Counted from the stretch's first letter, positions 1-8,412 are shown. The stretch: 64,000 nt of DNA from Hyphomonas jannaschiana VP2 (GCF_000685215.1 NZ_ARYJ01000001.1:434001-498000); one strand, 5' to 3'. Numbers and translations: made by a program. Notes: generated by a model not told the origin, from the sequence alone.

Positions 1-557
1 TCCAGGCAAGCCACGGCGTCTATTACGCCTTCTCGTCCGTGATCTGGGTATCGCAGGGCATTTCCGGCTCAAGCATCGGGGCGCTCTGGGCCGTCGGCGT
101 GGTGACCGAGATCGGGCTCCTGCTTCTGTCCGGACGGTTACTGCGGGGCTTCAGCGCGGTGAACCTGTTATGGCTGGGCGGCCTTGGCGCAATGGTGCGC
201 TGGACAGCGGCGGGGTTCGTGCTGCCGGTGGCCTTCGCCGCCATGTTCCAGACACTGCACGCGGCGTCCTTCGCCCTGACGCACCTCGCCACCATGCGTT
301 TCCTGCAGCAGGCCCTGCCGGATGAGCGCCTGCCGCTGGCCTATGCGGTAAACGGCGCGCTGGTGTTCGGCCCGATCCTGGCATTGTCGACCTTCCTGTC
401 CGGCCTTGCCTATGACGCGCTTGCCCCCGGCGGCGCGGAAGCCCAGACGCATATCTACTGGCTGATGGTAATCGCCGCAGGTGCAGGCCTTGCCGTCGCC
501 GCCGTGACACGGCCCGCGCCCGCCATCGTCGCCAGCTCCATTGAAGACGACGCCTGA
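1..557 (+). CDS. MFS transporter, C-terminal part (cut by window edge)
   Basis: The reading frame is open from base 3 without a start, so the gene begins before the window; 184 codons remain. The visible part has about five hydrophobic segments and ends in a short acidic cytosolic tail. The opening stretch (HGVYYAFSS, then GxLWAVGVVTEI) resembles the HcaT/nucleoside-permease-like branch of the major facilitator superfamily (MFS_1_like), which moves small solutes by proton symport. The substrate cannot be read from the sequence. The next gene is a MarR-type regulator 70 nt downstream on the same strand, but it has its own promoter-like sequence. Confidence 0.75.
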   Translation, partial: QASHGVYYAFSSVIWVSQGISGSSIGALWAVGVVTEIGLLLLSGRLLRGFSAVNLLWLGGLGAMVRWTAAGFVLPVAFAAMFQTLHAASFALTHLATMRFLQQALPDERLPLAYAVNGALVFGPILALSTFLSGLAYDALAPGGAEAQTHIYWLMVIAAGAGLAVAAVTRPAPAIVASSIEDDA

Positions 558-582
558 AGGCATCCAGGCCCTGAAGTCACGC

Positions 583-613
583 TTGACAAATCCAATTACA
601 TAACACGTTATAT
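583..613 (+). promoter_or_regulatory. Promoter with overlapping palindromic operator for the MarR-GNAT gene
   Basis: A perfect TTGACA (583-588) is followed after about 18 nt by a TATA-rich -10 region (607-613). The inverted repeat ATAAC-AC-GTTAT (600-611) sits directly on the -10. MarR proteins commonly bind such A+T-rich palindromes over their own promoter, so autorepression is the natural inference. Binding itself is not shown. Confidence 0.5.
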
Positions 614-627
614 ATCATGTTCATCGG

Positions 628-1617
628 ATGGAGAGCGGCATGGCGCGTGATGTTCTTGCGGAAATGGGCCCGCTGGCCCTGGGCAGCCGGCTGAAGCGGC
701 TGGCCGAGCGGATGCAGGCAGACGCAACGAAAGTGTTCGCCGACCGGGGCCTGCCCATTCAGGGCACGCATTTTCCGCTTCTGGCCGCGCTCGCGACCTA
801 TGGACCGCTTAGCGTCACCGAAGCCGTGGAGGCCGTCGGCATAAGCCAGCCGGCCGTCACCCGTATTCACAACGCGCTTCAGAAGATGGGGCTCACCACG
901 GTTTCGCCGGTGGAAGGTGACAGCCGCCAGAAACAGATCCGCCTGACGCCGGACGGCGAAGCACTGGTCAATGAATTGAAACGGGACCTCTGGCCCCAGG
1001 TACGCCGCGCAGCCCAGCAATTATGTGAGGGGCCGGACGCTGATTTCCTGACCCAGATCGGCCGGGTCGAGGCGGCCCTGCAGGAACGCTCCCTGCACGA
1101 CCGGATCCTCGATGAAGGCGCCGGGCCGGCGTTGAGGCTCGTCGAATATGATGACCGGCTCGCGCCGGAGTTCGACGCGATCACCCGCGAATGGGTGGAG
1201 GACATGTTCACGCTGGAAGAAAAGGACATAGAGATCATTGAGCACCCACGCGAGATGATCATCGACCGCGGCGGCGTGATCCTGTTCGTGGAGGCCGACG
1301 GGCTCGGCATCATCGGCACCTGCGCCTTGATGCCGGTGGACGGCGACGCCTTCGAGCTGACCAAGATGGGCGTGCGTGCCAGCGCCCGCGGCCTGAAGGC
1401 GGGAGACTTCCTCCTGCAGCGGACAATCGAGCGCGCCCGGCAACTGCCCATCGGCAGCCTGTTCCTGCTGACCAACAAGAAATGCGCCGCCGCCATCCAC
1501 CTGTATGAAAAGGCTGGCTTCGTCCACGATGCAGACATCATGGACCGCTACGGCAAACGCTATGCGCGCTGCGATGTGGCCATGTCCTACGACCTGTCGA
1601 GGCCGCCTCAGGGCTGA
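628..1617 (+). CDS. MarR-family regulator fused to GNAT N-acetyltransferase
   Basis: A 329-residue two-domain protein. Residues about 15-140 form a winged helix of MarR type (GISQPAVTRIHNAL recognition-helix region, then a DSRQKQIRLT wing). Residues about 165-320 form a GNAT fold (acidic substrate half, then a GDFLLQRTIERAR acetyl-CoA pyrophosphate-loop region and LYEKAGF near the end). Proteins with this architecture are annotated as bifunctional HTH/GNAT regulators; the acetyl acceptor is usually unknown. Two in-frame ATGs (628, 640) could both start it. The gene stands alone, with a probable self-operator upstream, and ends about 30 nt before the convergent sigma-54 regulator. Confidence 0.85.
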   Translation: MESGMARDVLAEMGPLALGSRLKRLAERMQADATKVFADRGLPIQGTHFPLLAALATYGPLSVTEAVEAVGISQPAVTRIHNALQKMGLTTVSPVEGDSRQKQIRLTPDGEALVNELKRDLWPQVRRAAQQLCEGPDADFLTQIGRVEAALQERSLHDRILDEGAGPALRLVEYDDRLAPEFDAITREWVEDMFTLEEKDIEIIEHPREMIIDRGGVILFVEADGLGIIGTCALMPVDGDAFELTKMGVRASARGLKAGDFLLQRTIERARQLPIGSLFLLTNKKCAAAIHLYEKAGFVHDADIMDRYGKRYARCDVAMSYDLSRPPQG

Positions 1618-1646
1618 GACGACCTCGTAAAGTCAGAACAGGAGAA

Positions 1647-3122
1647 TCAGCTCGCTTCGCGCTCGTGCATGTCGAGATCGTACTCGCGCACCTTGCGGTA
1701 AAGCGTGGAGCGGCCGATACCGAGGCGGCGGGACACTTCGCTCATATGGCCCTGATAGTAGTCGATCGCATACTGAAGGATGTCACGTTCGATGTCCTGC
1801 AGGGCGCGCATTTCGCCATCCGGGTCCATGATCGGAACAGGCCCCTCTCCCGTAGCGAGCCCAGCGGACGGCACACCGGCAACGACCGAAGCAGCGTCAG
1901 CCGGGGCAACCGCCGGAGCGGCCGGCAGGCTGGCAATGTCCGGCATCTGGCCGGAAATCTGCGGGAAGTCCTGCGGACGAAGCTTGTCGCCATCGCAGAG
2001 GACCACGGCGCGGAAGACGGCATTCTCGAGCTGGCGGACGTTGCCCGGCCAATCGAAAGCATACAGCATCTTCATCGTGTCATCGGCCACGCCGGACACT
2101 TTCGTGCCTTCGCTTGCATTGAAGCGGCCAATGAAATGCTCGACCAGGGCCGGGATGTCGTCGCGGCGTTCGCGCAGGCTCGGCATGTCGATCGGGAACA
2201 CGTTGAGACGGTAGAACAGGTCTTCGCGGAACGTGCCTTCGGCCACCTGCTGGGACAGGTCGCGGTTTGTGGCGGAGATGATCCGCACGTCCACCTTGGT
2301 CGGCCGGCGGGACCCGACGGCATCGACTTCCCCTTCCTGCAGGGCGCGCAGCAGTTTCACCTGCGCATCGAGCGGCAGTTCGCCGACCTCATCCAGGAAC
2401 AGCGTGCCGCCATCGGCCTCGACGAACTTGCCCAGCGCTTTGGAGACAGCACCGGTAAACGCGCCCTTCTCATGGCCGAACAGGATCGACTCAACCAGGT
2501 TTTCCGGGATCGCCCCGCAGTTCACCGTCACGAACGGCTTGCCCACACGGGTCGAGGCCCCCTGAATGCAGCGGGCAACAACTTCCTTACCCACACCACT
2601 TTCACCGAGGATCAGGACCGGAATGTCGGACACAGCGGCCCGCTCGGCAAGACGAATCACCTGACGCATCGGAGCCGCCGACGCAATCATGTCGTCGAAC
2701 GCCATGCCGCCTTCTGCCTTGCGGGCGAGGCGCTTCACTTCTCCGGTCAGCGATTGCATCTTCAGGGCGTTCCGGATGCTGACGACCACACGCTCCGGAT
2801 TGGCCGGCTTCACGATAAAGTCAACCGCGCCACCGCGCATGGACTGGACGATCGTGTCGATGCCGCTGGTTGCAGTCAGCATGATTACCGGCAGGTCCTG
2901 GCGTTTGGCCGCAAGACGCTCCAGCGTTTCCATCCCGGACAGGCCTGGCATGGTCAGGTCCAGAAGAACGACATCAATGCCATCCTTCGGGTCCGCGGCC
3001 AGCGCAATGCCGGCTTCACCGTCCGGTGCCGTGCGGCAGGCAAAGCCCGCCTTTTCCACAGCAGCCTGCAGCAGGCGGCGTTGCGTCGGATCGTCATCGA
3101 TAACGAGGACCGTTTTTGCCAT
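1647..3122 (-). CDS. Sigma-54-dependent NtrC-family response regulator (TacA-like)
   Basis: A 491-aa three-part activator. The receiver domain (1-120) has the acidic pocket DDD near residue 10 and phospho-acceptor Asp55 in LLDLTMPG. The AAA+ domain has Walker A GESGVGKE (173-180) and the sigma-54 contact loop GAFTGA (220-225). A proline/alanine-rich linker leads to a Fis-type helix-turn-helix at the C terminus (RRLGIGRSTLYRKVRE). Such proteins open sigma-54 promoters after phosphorylation. The start, general organisation and Caulobacter-like setting recall TacA, the ShkA/ShpA-controlled stalk regulator, but orthology is an inference. No sensor kinase gene is adjacent. Confidence 0.9.
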   Translation of the reverse strand: MAKTVLVIDDDPTQRRLLQAAVEKAGFACRTAPDGEAGIALAADPKDGIDVVLLDLTMPGLSGMETLERLAAKRQDLPVIMLTATSGIDTIVQSMRGGAVDFIVKPANPERVVVSIRNALKMQSLTGEVKRLARKAEGGMAFDDMIASAAPMRQVIRLAERAAVSDIPVLILGESGVGKEVVARCIQGASTRVGKPFVTVNCGAIPENLVESILFGHEKGAFTGAVSKALGKFVEADGGTLFLDEVGELPLDAQVKLLRALQEGEVDAVGSRRPTKVDVRIISATNRDLSQQVAEGTFREDLFYRLNVFPIDMPSLRERRDDIPALVEHFIGRFNASEGTKVSGVADDTMKMLYAFDWPGNVRQLENAVFRAVVLCDGDKLRPQDFPQISGQMPDIASLPAAPAVAPADAASVVAGVPSAGLATGEGPVPIMDPDGEMRALQDIERDILQYAIDYYQGHMSEVSRRLGIGRSTLYRKVREYDLDMHEREAS

Positions 3123-3563
3123 GATTTCATCACCCTGTTGTTTGCCAGGCAGGTCTTTTCGCCCGCTCAGGCATGGTCATTTGTTCAATCCGGCACAGGA
3201 AGCGTGCCACATCGTTACGGCCCGTTCTGACACAGGGGGATGGAGTTACGGTTGAAGGAATAGATGAAATTTGCCCGATCCGGAACAATTTCGCGTTTGC
3301 GTGGAACCACTGCCAACCGACTTTGTCAGGCCACTGACCCTGACTGGTCGCGGCAGGTCCCGGGGGGCACTGCACAATTTTCAGATTCCGCCGGTCCGGT
3401 TCGTGCGCAACTTGCAACCTGCAGCACTTGCCGGCCAGCCGATCCAAAACTTTTGCCACTCCGATTGCAAATACCGGTTGCGATCACCCCACCGCCTGAT
3501 ATTGGTTCTGCCCAAAATATCCAGAGGAAACCACCCGAACCGGAACATCCGGGAAGCAGTCTC
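3123..3563. other. Intergenic stretch, no gene seen
   Basis: About 440 nt lie between the divergent sigma-54 regulator and the NepR-like gene. The plus-strand frame of the NepR-like gene stays open back to 3264, but that 100-codon extension is Arg/Thr/Pro-rich, has no family resemblance and no ribosome site, so I do not treat it as coding. Three GGAAC motifs occur (3282, 3303, 3542), but none has CGTT at the 16-17 nt spacing expected of an EcfG-type promoter. Confidence 0.5.
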
Positions 3564-3773
3564 ATGAAGGACAGTTCGCAGGAGCAGGACCCGCCTGAAC
3601 GGCCACCGAAAGAATTGCCCGGCGGTGCGGCGCAAGCCCTCAGCTCTGCCCTGAAGAAAACCTTCGATTCCCTGCTCGAGGAACCTGTTCCCGAAAAGTT
3701 TGACGCGCTGATCGCCCGTATTCGCGAGGAAGAAATGCGCCGGAATGCCGGAAATGACGGCGACAAAGACTGA
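3564..3773 (+). CDS. nepR: NepR-like anti-sigma factor
   Basis: A 69-residue acidic protein. Its core, ALKKTFDSLLEEPVPEKFDA followed by a basic/acidic helix, matches the NepR pattern of two helices around an EPVP(D/E)xF turn. NepR holds the ECF sigma factor EcfG inactive until phosphorylated PhyR captures it, releasing the general stress response. I chose the ATG at 3564 because GGGAAG lies 7 nt upstream and the length then fits the family (60-70 aa). Unusually, neither ecfG nor phyR is next to it: a PhyR homologue lies 32 kb away at 35543, and no ecfG is in the window. It could be a second, orphan NepR paralogue. Confidence 0.75.
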   Translation: MKDSSQEQDPPERPPKELPGGAAQALSSALKKTFDSLLEEPVPEKFDALIARIREEEMRRNAGNDGDKD

Positions 3774-3820
3774 CCGTTACATCAACCTTTGTGTCTCAAA
3801 TTCCATAATCTGACAGCGCC

Positions 3821-3884
3821 CTGCCCCGTATCGGTTCAGAAAGATTGACGGGGCAGCCGTCCCTGTCTGGGGCACCGCCCCGTC
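3821..3884. terminator. Overlapping hairpins between convergent genes
   Basis: CTGCCCCGT (3821-3829) pairs perfectly with ACGGGGCAG (3848-3856). GACGGGGC (3847-3854) also pairs with GCCCCGTC (3877-3884), so two mutually exclusive hairpins share the middle arm. They lie between the nepR-like stop and the stop of the minus-strand cysteine synthase-family gene. There is no clear T-run, so a bidirectional termination role is an inference. Confidence 0.4.
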
Positions 3885-4965
3885 AGGTGCCAGCCGTCTT
3901 CACCAGCCAGGCCGCATGCGGGGCCAGGTCCAGACCTTCGCGCGCGATCCAGTCCGGATTATAGCAGGTGTCGAGATAGCGCTCCCCGCCATCACAGATC
4001 AGGGTCGCTACGGAGCCGGCCTTCCCGGCGTCGCGCATCTCACGCATCAGGTGCAGCGCCGCCCAGACATTGGTTCCGGTCGACCCGCCGCATTTGCGGC
4101 CCAGCACCTTTTCCAGCCAGTGGATGGTGGCAATGGACGCTGAATCCGGCACCTGCATCATACGGTCGATGACCCGCGGCTGGAACGAAGCTTCCACACG
4201 CGGCCGTCCGATCCCCTCGATTCGGGACTTGGTCTTGATCTTCAGGGACGGATCGCCGGTGCGGTAATGGTCGTAGAAGACCGAGTTTTCGGGGTCAGCC
4301 ACACAGAGCTGCGTCTTCGCGGCAAGGTCACAGCGATAGCGGATATAACGCCCGATCGTGGCCGACGTGCCACCTGTGCCCGCGCTCATCACAACCCAGT
4401 CGGGGATCGCATGGTCCTCCAGCGCCAATTGCGCAAACAGGCTGTCGGCGATGGAGTTGTTGCCCCGCCAGTCGGTCACCCGTTCGGCATAGGTGAACTG
4501 GTCCATGAAATGGCCGCCGGTCTCACAGGCGAGCCGTTCGGCTTCGGCATAGATGTCGCCGGGCTCCACCTCATGCGGCTCACCGCCATAGAAGGTGATC
4601 TTCTCAATCTTCGACGGCGCCGTGCCCTTGGGCATGACGGCGATGAAGCGCAGGCCCAGCAGCCGCGCGAAATAGGCTTCCGACACGGCCGTGGAGCCGG
4701 ACGAGCATTCCACGATCACTGTCTCCGGCCCGATATGTCCGTTACACAGGCCATAGAGGTACAGCGAGCGCGCCAGACGGTGCTTCAGGCTGCCGGACGG
4801 GTGGATGGACTCATCCTTCAGATAGAGCGTCTGATCCGGAAAGGCCGGCAGCTCCACCTTGATCAGGTGGGTGTCGGCAGAGCGGTTGAAGTCCGCATTG
4901 ATCTTCTGGACCGCCTCGCGCACCCAGACGCGATCCATGATGGGCACCGAACACCCTTCCGCCAT
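3883..4965 (-). CDS. PLP-dependent cysteine synthase-family protein (Cds1-like cysteine desulfhydrase)
   Basis: A 360-aa fold-type II PLP enzyme. The N-terminal NRSADTHL motif and KDESIHPSGSLKHRLAR (PLP lysine in SLKHR) match the CysK-related family that includes mycobacterial Cds1, which releases sulfide and pyruvate from cysteine. ECSSGSTAVSEAYFARLLG is the substrate/phosphate loop region and SAGTGGTSATIGRY binds the cofactor phosphate. The ATG at 4965 is chosen over the one at 4980 because AGGAGG is placed 5 nt before it; the frame is open much further upstream only by chance. It follows the DMT permease gene by 32 nt, so cotranscription is likely. Synthase versus desulfhydrase activity cannot be settled from sequence. 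Confidence 0.85.
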   Translation of the reverse strand: MAEGCSVPIMDRVWVREAVQKINADFNRSADTHLIKVELPAFPDQTLYLKDESIHPSGSLKHRLARSLYLYGLCNGHIGPETVIVECSSGSTAVSEAYFARLLGLRFIAVMPKGTAPSKIEKITFYGGEPHEVEPGDIYAEAERLACETGGHFMDQFTYAERVTDWRGNNSIADSLFAQLALEDHAIPDWVVMSAGTGGTSATIGRYIRYRCDLAAKTQLCVADPENSVFYDHYRTGDPSLKIKTKSRIEGIGRPRVEASFQPRVIDRMMQVPDSASIATIHWLEKVLGRKCGGSTGTNVWAALHLMREMRDAGKAGSVATLICDGGERYLDTCYNPDWIAREGLDLAPHAAWLVKTAGT

Positions 4966-4997
4966 ACCAGCCTCCTGCATTCCAAACTTCGTTGCCC

Positions 4998-5894
4998 TCA
5001 ATGCGCCAGAAGCACCAGCGCGACAACACCGGCAGCCACCAGCAAGACACCTGCGATCTCTCTCGGCGTGACTTTCTCCCGGAAGAAGAGGATCGAGATG
5101 GCCAGCGTGAAGATCACCTCCACCTGCCCCACGGCCCGCACATGGGCGGCATTCTCCAGCGTGAACGCCGTGAACCAGCCTAAAGACCCGAGCATACCGG
5201 TAACGCCCACCAGCGACGCCACACGCCAGGCTCGCACCAGATGGGCCACCTGCCCGCGCTCGCGCCAGGCCAGCCAGATGAGAATGGCGATGGCCTGGAA
5301 CACGGTCACGAAGGCCAGCGTGGCAGACGCCCTCAGAACGACGCCCCCTTCCGGCAGCGACAGCGAGGCCCCGCGATAGGCCACCGCAGAAAGCCCGAAC
5401 AGGCCGCCGGAAAGCACGCCGATCCAGACCTTGCTGTCGATCCGGAAACGCGCCCGCCCTTCGCCGCCCGGCATGGAAACGAGGATCACGCCCAGAAGGC
5501 TGATCAGGATCGCGATGGCCGCGCCGACCGTCAACTGGTCGCCCAGCAGGACGATCCCGAACAGGGCCGTCTGCAACGGTTCGGTTTTCGTGAAAGCCGT
5601 CGCGACAGCGAAATTCGTATGGGAGAAAAGATGGATCAGCAGGCCGGTCGCCACGATCTGCGCAAGGCCGCCCAGCATGCCCCAGCCATAGAAACTGCCC
5701 GGCGGTACGCCGACGCCCTGCCCCGTCGCGCCGCGAAAGACGACAAAGAACAGCACCGCCAGCGGCGCCGCGAAGACAAACCGGCTGGCCGTCGCCCCCC
5801 ATGTGCTGAGGCGGCCTTTCAGCATCTTCTGCAGCGCATTGCGCAAATTCTGGGAGAAAGCCGCCGCAAGGGTGACCGGGATCCAGAGTTCCAT
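4998..5894 (-). CDS. EamA/DMT-family transporter
   Basis: A 298-residue membrane protein with ten predicted transmembrane segments arranged as two EamA repeats (about 1-140 and 150-298), the standard drug/metabolite transporter layout. The repeat hallmark is visible as KTEPLQTALFG in the first half and GQVEVIFTLAISILFFREK in the second. Members export amino acids or other metabolites. The position directly upstream of a cysteine synthase/desulfhydrase gene suggests a sulfur amino acid or related compound, but this is only contextual. The start ATG at 5894 matches the normal family N terminus. Confidence 0.85.
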   Translation of the reverse strand: MELWIPVTLAAAFSQNLRNALQKMLKGRLSTWGATASRFVFAAPLAVLFFVVFRGATGQGVGVPPGSFYGWGMLGGLAQIVATGLLIHLFSHTNFAVATAFTKTEPLQTALFGIVLLGDQLTVGAAIAILISLLGVILVSMPGGEGRARFRIDSKVWIGVLSGGLFGLSAVAYRGASLSLPEGGVVLRASATLAFVTVFQAIAILIWLAWRERGQVAHLVRAWRVASLVGVTGMLGSLGWFTAFTLENAAHVRAVGQVEVIFTLAISILFFREKVTPREIAGVLLVAAGVVALVLLAH

Positions 5895-5926
5895 GAGGCG
5901 GTCTCGTCAGCACACAGCCGACCTGC

Positions 5927-5949
5927 CTCCCGTGCGCGCTGCACGGGAG
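5927..5949 (-). terminator. Hairpin downstream of leuA
   Basis: Perfect 9-bp stem CTCCCGTGC / GCACGGGAG with a 5-nt loop, in the 80-nt gap between the leuA stop and the DMT start. No U-tract follows on the minus strand, so it may be an RNA-stability or attenuating element rather than a full terminator. Confidence 0.35.
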
Positions 5950-5974
5950 AAAGGGGCTGTTTTCAAGGATTTGG

Positions 5975-7510
5975 TCAGGCCGCCTGGCGCTTGGCCTTGC
6001 GGTTTTCCAGCTTGTTGACGGCGTGGAGATAGGCCTTGGCGCTGGCCACCAGCGTGTCCGGGTCGGACGCGCGGCCGGTCGCCATGAAACCATCGGCATC
6101 GTTGAGACGCACAGATACGGTCGCCTGCGCATCTGTTCCGCCGGTAACCGCGTGCACCTGGTAAAGGTCCAGCTTGCCGGAATGCGGGATCAGCGACCGG
6201 ATGGCGTTGAAGACCGCATCCACCGGGCCGTTGCCGCGGGCAATCGCGAATTTGTCCTCGCCGTCCATGACCAGATCGATCTCGGCCGTCTGCGGGCCTT
6301 CGGTGCCGGCCACGACGCGCAGGCGCTTGAACATGGCGCGCTCGCCATCTTCCGCCAGCTGATCGTCGACCAGGGCCACGATGTCATCGTCGAAGACATG
6401 CTTCTTCTTGTCGGCGAGTGCCTTGAAGCGCTTGAAGGCATCGTTCAGCGCGTCCTGCTCCAGCACATAGCCCAGCGATTCCAGCTTGTCGCGGAAGGCA
6501 TGGCGGCCGGACAGTTTGCCCATCACCAAAGACGTTTTGGCGACACCGACATCTTCCGGCTTCATGATCTCGTAGGTTTCCGAGTTCTTCAGCATGCCAT
6601 CCTGATGGATGCCGCTTTCATGCGCGAAGGCGTTCTTGCCGACGATGGCCTTGTTGTACTGAACCGGGAAGCCCGTGATGCGGCTCAGCATGGCGGAGGC
6701 GCGCGAGAGATATTCGGTTTTCACACCGGTCGAATAGGGCAGCGTATCGTTACGGACGCGCAGCGCCATGACGACTTCTTCCAGCGCCGCATTGCCGGCC
6801 CGCTCGCCGAGGCCGTTGATCGCGCACTCCACTTGACGGGCGCCATTGGCGACGGCGCTGATGGAGTTGGCGACCGCGAGGCCCAGATCATTGTGGCAGT
6901 GCGCCGACCAGATCACTTTATCCGAATTGGCGACATTCTCGATCAGGCGGCGGAACAGCGCGCCATACTCGTCCGGGTGGGAATAGCCCACCGTGTCCGG
7001 AATATTGATCGTGGTTGCGCCACTCTGAATGGCGACGTCGATACATTTGCACAGGAAGTCGAACTCGGTGCGCGTGGCATCTTCAGCGCTCCACTCGACA
7101 TCGTCGACGAGGTTGCGAGCCTGGCTGACCGAGCGGCCAACCGCTTCCAGCACGGCATTCGGCCCCATCTGCAGCTTGTGCTTCATGTGCACGGGGCTGG
7201 TGGAGATGAAGGTGTGGATACGCGGGCGCGCGGCATGGCGCACGGCCTCGCCGCAACGCGCGATGTCCGACTCGGTCGAACGGGAAAGGCCGCAAATGAT
7301 AGCGTCTTTCGAGCGGCGGGCAATCTCGCTGACGGAGGCAAAGTCACCTTCGGAGGCGGCGGGGAAACCGGCTTCGATCACGTCGACGCCCATCTCTTCC
7401 ATCAATGCGGCGAGTTCGAGTTTCTCGCCATGAGTCATGGAGGCGCCGGGCGATTGTTCGCCGTCACGCAAAGTGGTGTCGAAGATACGGATATGGTCTG
7501 ATTTGGTCAT
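5975..7510 (-). CDS. leuA: 2-isopropylmalate synthase
   Basis: A 511-aa enzyme catalysing the first committed step of leucine synthesis: acetyl-CoA plus 2-oxoisovalerate gives 2-isopropylmalate. The N terminus carries the DRE-TIM signature FDTTLRDGEQSPGASM (catalytic Arg/Asp). SAHCHNDLGLAVAN near residue 205 supplies the metal-binding histidines. Residues about 390-505 form the regulatory LeuA dimerisation domain that binds leucine for feedback inhibition, with GGTDAQATVSVRL visible. Length and domain order are normal. A leucine-rich leader peptide ORF lies 73 nt upstream, suggesting control by translation-coupled attenuation in addition to feedback. Confidence 0.97.
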   Translation of the reverse strand: MTKSDHIRIFDTTLRDGEQSPGASMTHGEKLELAALMEEMGVDVIEAGFPAASEGDFASVSEIARRSKDAIICGLSRSTESDIARCGEAVRHAARPRIHTFISTSPVHMKHKLQMGPNAVLEAVGRSVSQARNLVDDVEWSAEDATRTEFDFLCKCIDVAIQSGATTINIPDTVGYSHPDEYGALFRRLIENVANSDKVIWSAHCHNDLGLAVANSISAVANGARQVECAINGLGERAGNAALEEVVMALRVRNDTLPYSTGVKTEYLSRASAMLSRITGFPVQYNKAIVGKNAFAHESGIHQDGMLKNSETYEIMKPEDVGVAKTSLVMGKLSGRHAFRDKLESLGYVLEQDALNDAFKRFKALADKKKHVFDDDIVALVDDQLAEDGERAMFKRLRVVAGTEGPQTAEIDLVMDGEDKFAIARGNGPVDAVFNAIRSLIPHSGKLDLYQVHAVTGGTDAQATVSVRLNDADGFMATGRASDPDTLVASAKAYLHAVNKLENRKAKRQAA

Positions 7511-7583
7511 GGCAGGGCCTGGATCTGGGGAATGTCGGAAATTGTCTGGCTCAATATCCCCTGACCGTGCGCCTACCCCGGAC

Positions 7584-7652
7584 TCAGTGCGGAGCAGTCG
7601 GCACCGGCCAGGGGCCGGTAAGAAGCAGGCGTAGAGGCAAATTCTTGCGCAT
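7584..7652 (-). CDS. Candidate leucine leader peptide (attenuator) of leuA
   Basis: A 22-codon ORF upstream of leuA reads MRKNLPLRLLLTGPWPVPTAPH. Five of its first eleven residues are Leu, and four of the five use the less favoured codons ttg, cta, ctt, ctt in a genome that mostly uses ctg. A perfect hairpin (ACCGGCC / GGCCGGT, 7603-7619) lies within the second half of the ORF, as expected for ribosome-position-dependent folding. The start codon lies 7 nt beyond the stop of the TVP38-family gene, so that gene may read into it. I did not find a clean U-tract terminator before leuA, so the mechanism is inferred. Confidence 0.6.
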   Translation of the reverse strand: MRKNLPLRLLLTGPWPVPTAPH

Positions 7653-7659
7653 GATGCGG

Positions 7660-8412
7660 TTATTCCGGCAGATCGCCCGAATTGTCAACCGCGCCTGCAC
7701 CGATCAGGGCAACAGATTGCCCCGTTTTTCGCACGCGCTGGCGCACCCAGACGGCAATGACCGCATAAACGGCAACCGCCGCCAGCGCCGCGAGGATCGC
7801 AGTCACGGGATTTCCCGACAGCGCGGCCAGCAGGCTGCGCCCCGCAAAGGCGACCAGGATGATCTTCGGGATCGTGCCGACGCCCATACCTGCCCAGAAA
7901 GGCAGGAAGCGCGCATGGCTGACGCCGAACGCCATGTTGACCAGCAAGAGCGGCCCGGTCGGCACATTGCGCACCACGGCGCTCGCGACGAAGGCGTTGC
8001 GTCCGATGAACCCCGCCAGACGGTTCGCCGTCTTGCCGGCATAGCGGCGGAAAGCCTGTTCCCCCGTCAGCCGGCCGACATAGAAGGTCAGCGCCCCCGA
8101 CACCATGGTCGCGATCCAGGAATACGCCCCGCCGGCCCAGGGGCCGAAAACCGCAACGGCCGCGGCGATCAGGGCGAACTGGGGCACGCCCAGAAAGGCG
8201 GCGACGCAGAAGACGACGATCAGCGCCGGCAGACCCCAGGGGCTGTCGGCCATGCCGTCCATCCAGGCCGTCATCGCCTCTCCGCTCGGCAGCACACCCA
8301 GCTTGCCGAGCCCGAAAACGAGCAGCACGACCGCCAGCAAAACACCGCCCAGCACCATGGCGCGGCGCGCCGGTGTGTCTGCATTCTGAGGGGGCTGGAC
8401 CGCATCATTCAT
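7660..8412 (-). CDS. TVP38/TMEM64 (VTT-domain) membrane protein
   Basis: A 250-residue inner-membrane protein with about six hydrophobic segments. The VTT/SNARE-associated core runs from about residue 65 to 190: a GVPQFALIAAAVAVFGPWAGG-type first re-entrant motif and the conserved GRNAFVASAVVRNVPTGPLLLVN region, then GVSHARFLPFWAGMGVGTIPK. DedA/TVP38 proteins are linked to lipid scrambling and membrane homeostasis. Its stop is immediately in front of the leuA leader. A decayed copy of its N-terminal part lies at 9074-9184, so this gene was once duplicated. Confidence 0.85.
   Translation of the reverse strand: MNDAVQPPQNADTPARRAMVLGGVLLAVVLLVFGLGKLGVLPSGEAMTAWMDGMADSPWGLPALIVVFCVAAFLGVPQFALIAAAVAVFGPWAGGAYSWIATMVSGALTFYVGRLTGEQAFRRYAGKTANRLAGFIGRNAFVASAVVRNVPTGPLLLVNMAFGVSHARFLPFWAGMGVGTIPKIILVAFAGRSLLAALSGNPVTAILAALAAVAVYAVIAVWVRQRVRKTGQSVALIGAGAVDNSGDLPE

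Noticed and set aside
1665-3230. 521-codon plus-strand ORF
   Set aside because: It is the antisense frame of the sigma-54 regulator; composition is His/Arg-rich and no domain is visible.
3282-3310. EcfG-type stress promoter (GGAAC) before the NepR-like gene
   Set aside because: CGTT is absent at the required 16-17 nt spacing.
3264-3563. Upstream extension of the NepR-like gene
   Set aside because: Not conserved-looking, no ribosome site, would make the protein far longer than the family.
4966-6132. Long N-terminal extension of the cysteine synthase-family frame
   Set aside because: The extension runs out of frame through the DMT and leuA genes and lacks protein-like features; AGGAGG fixes the start at 4965.
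6023-7501. 492-codon plus-strand ORF opposite leuA
   Set aside because: Antisense shadow of a strong housekeeping gene.
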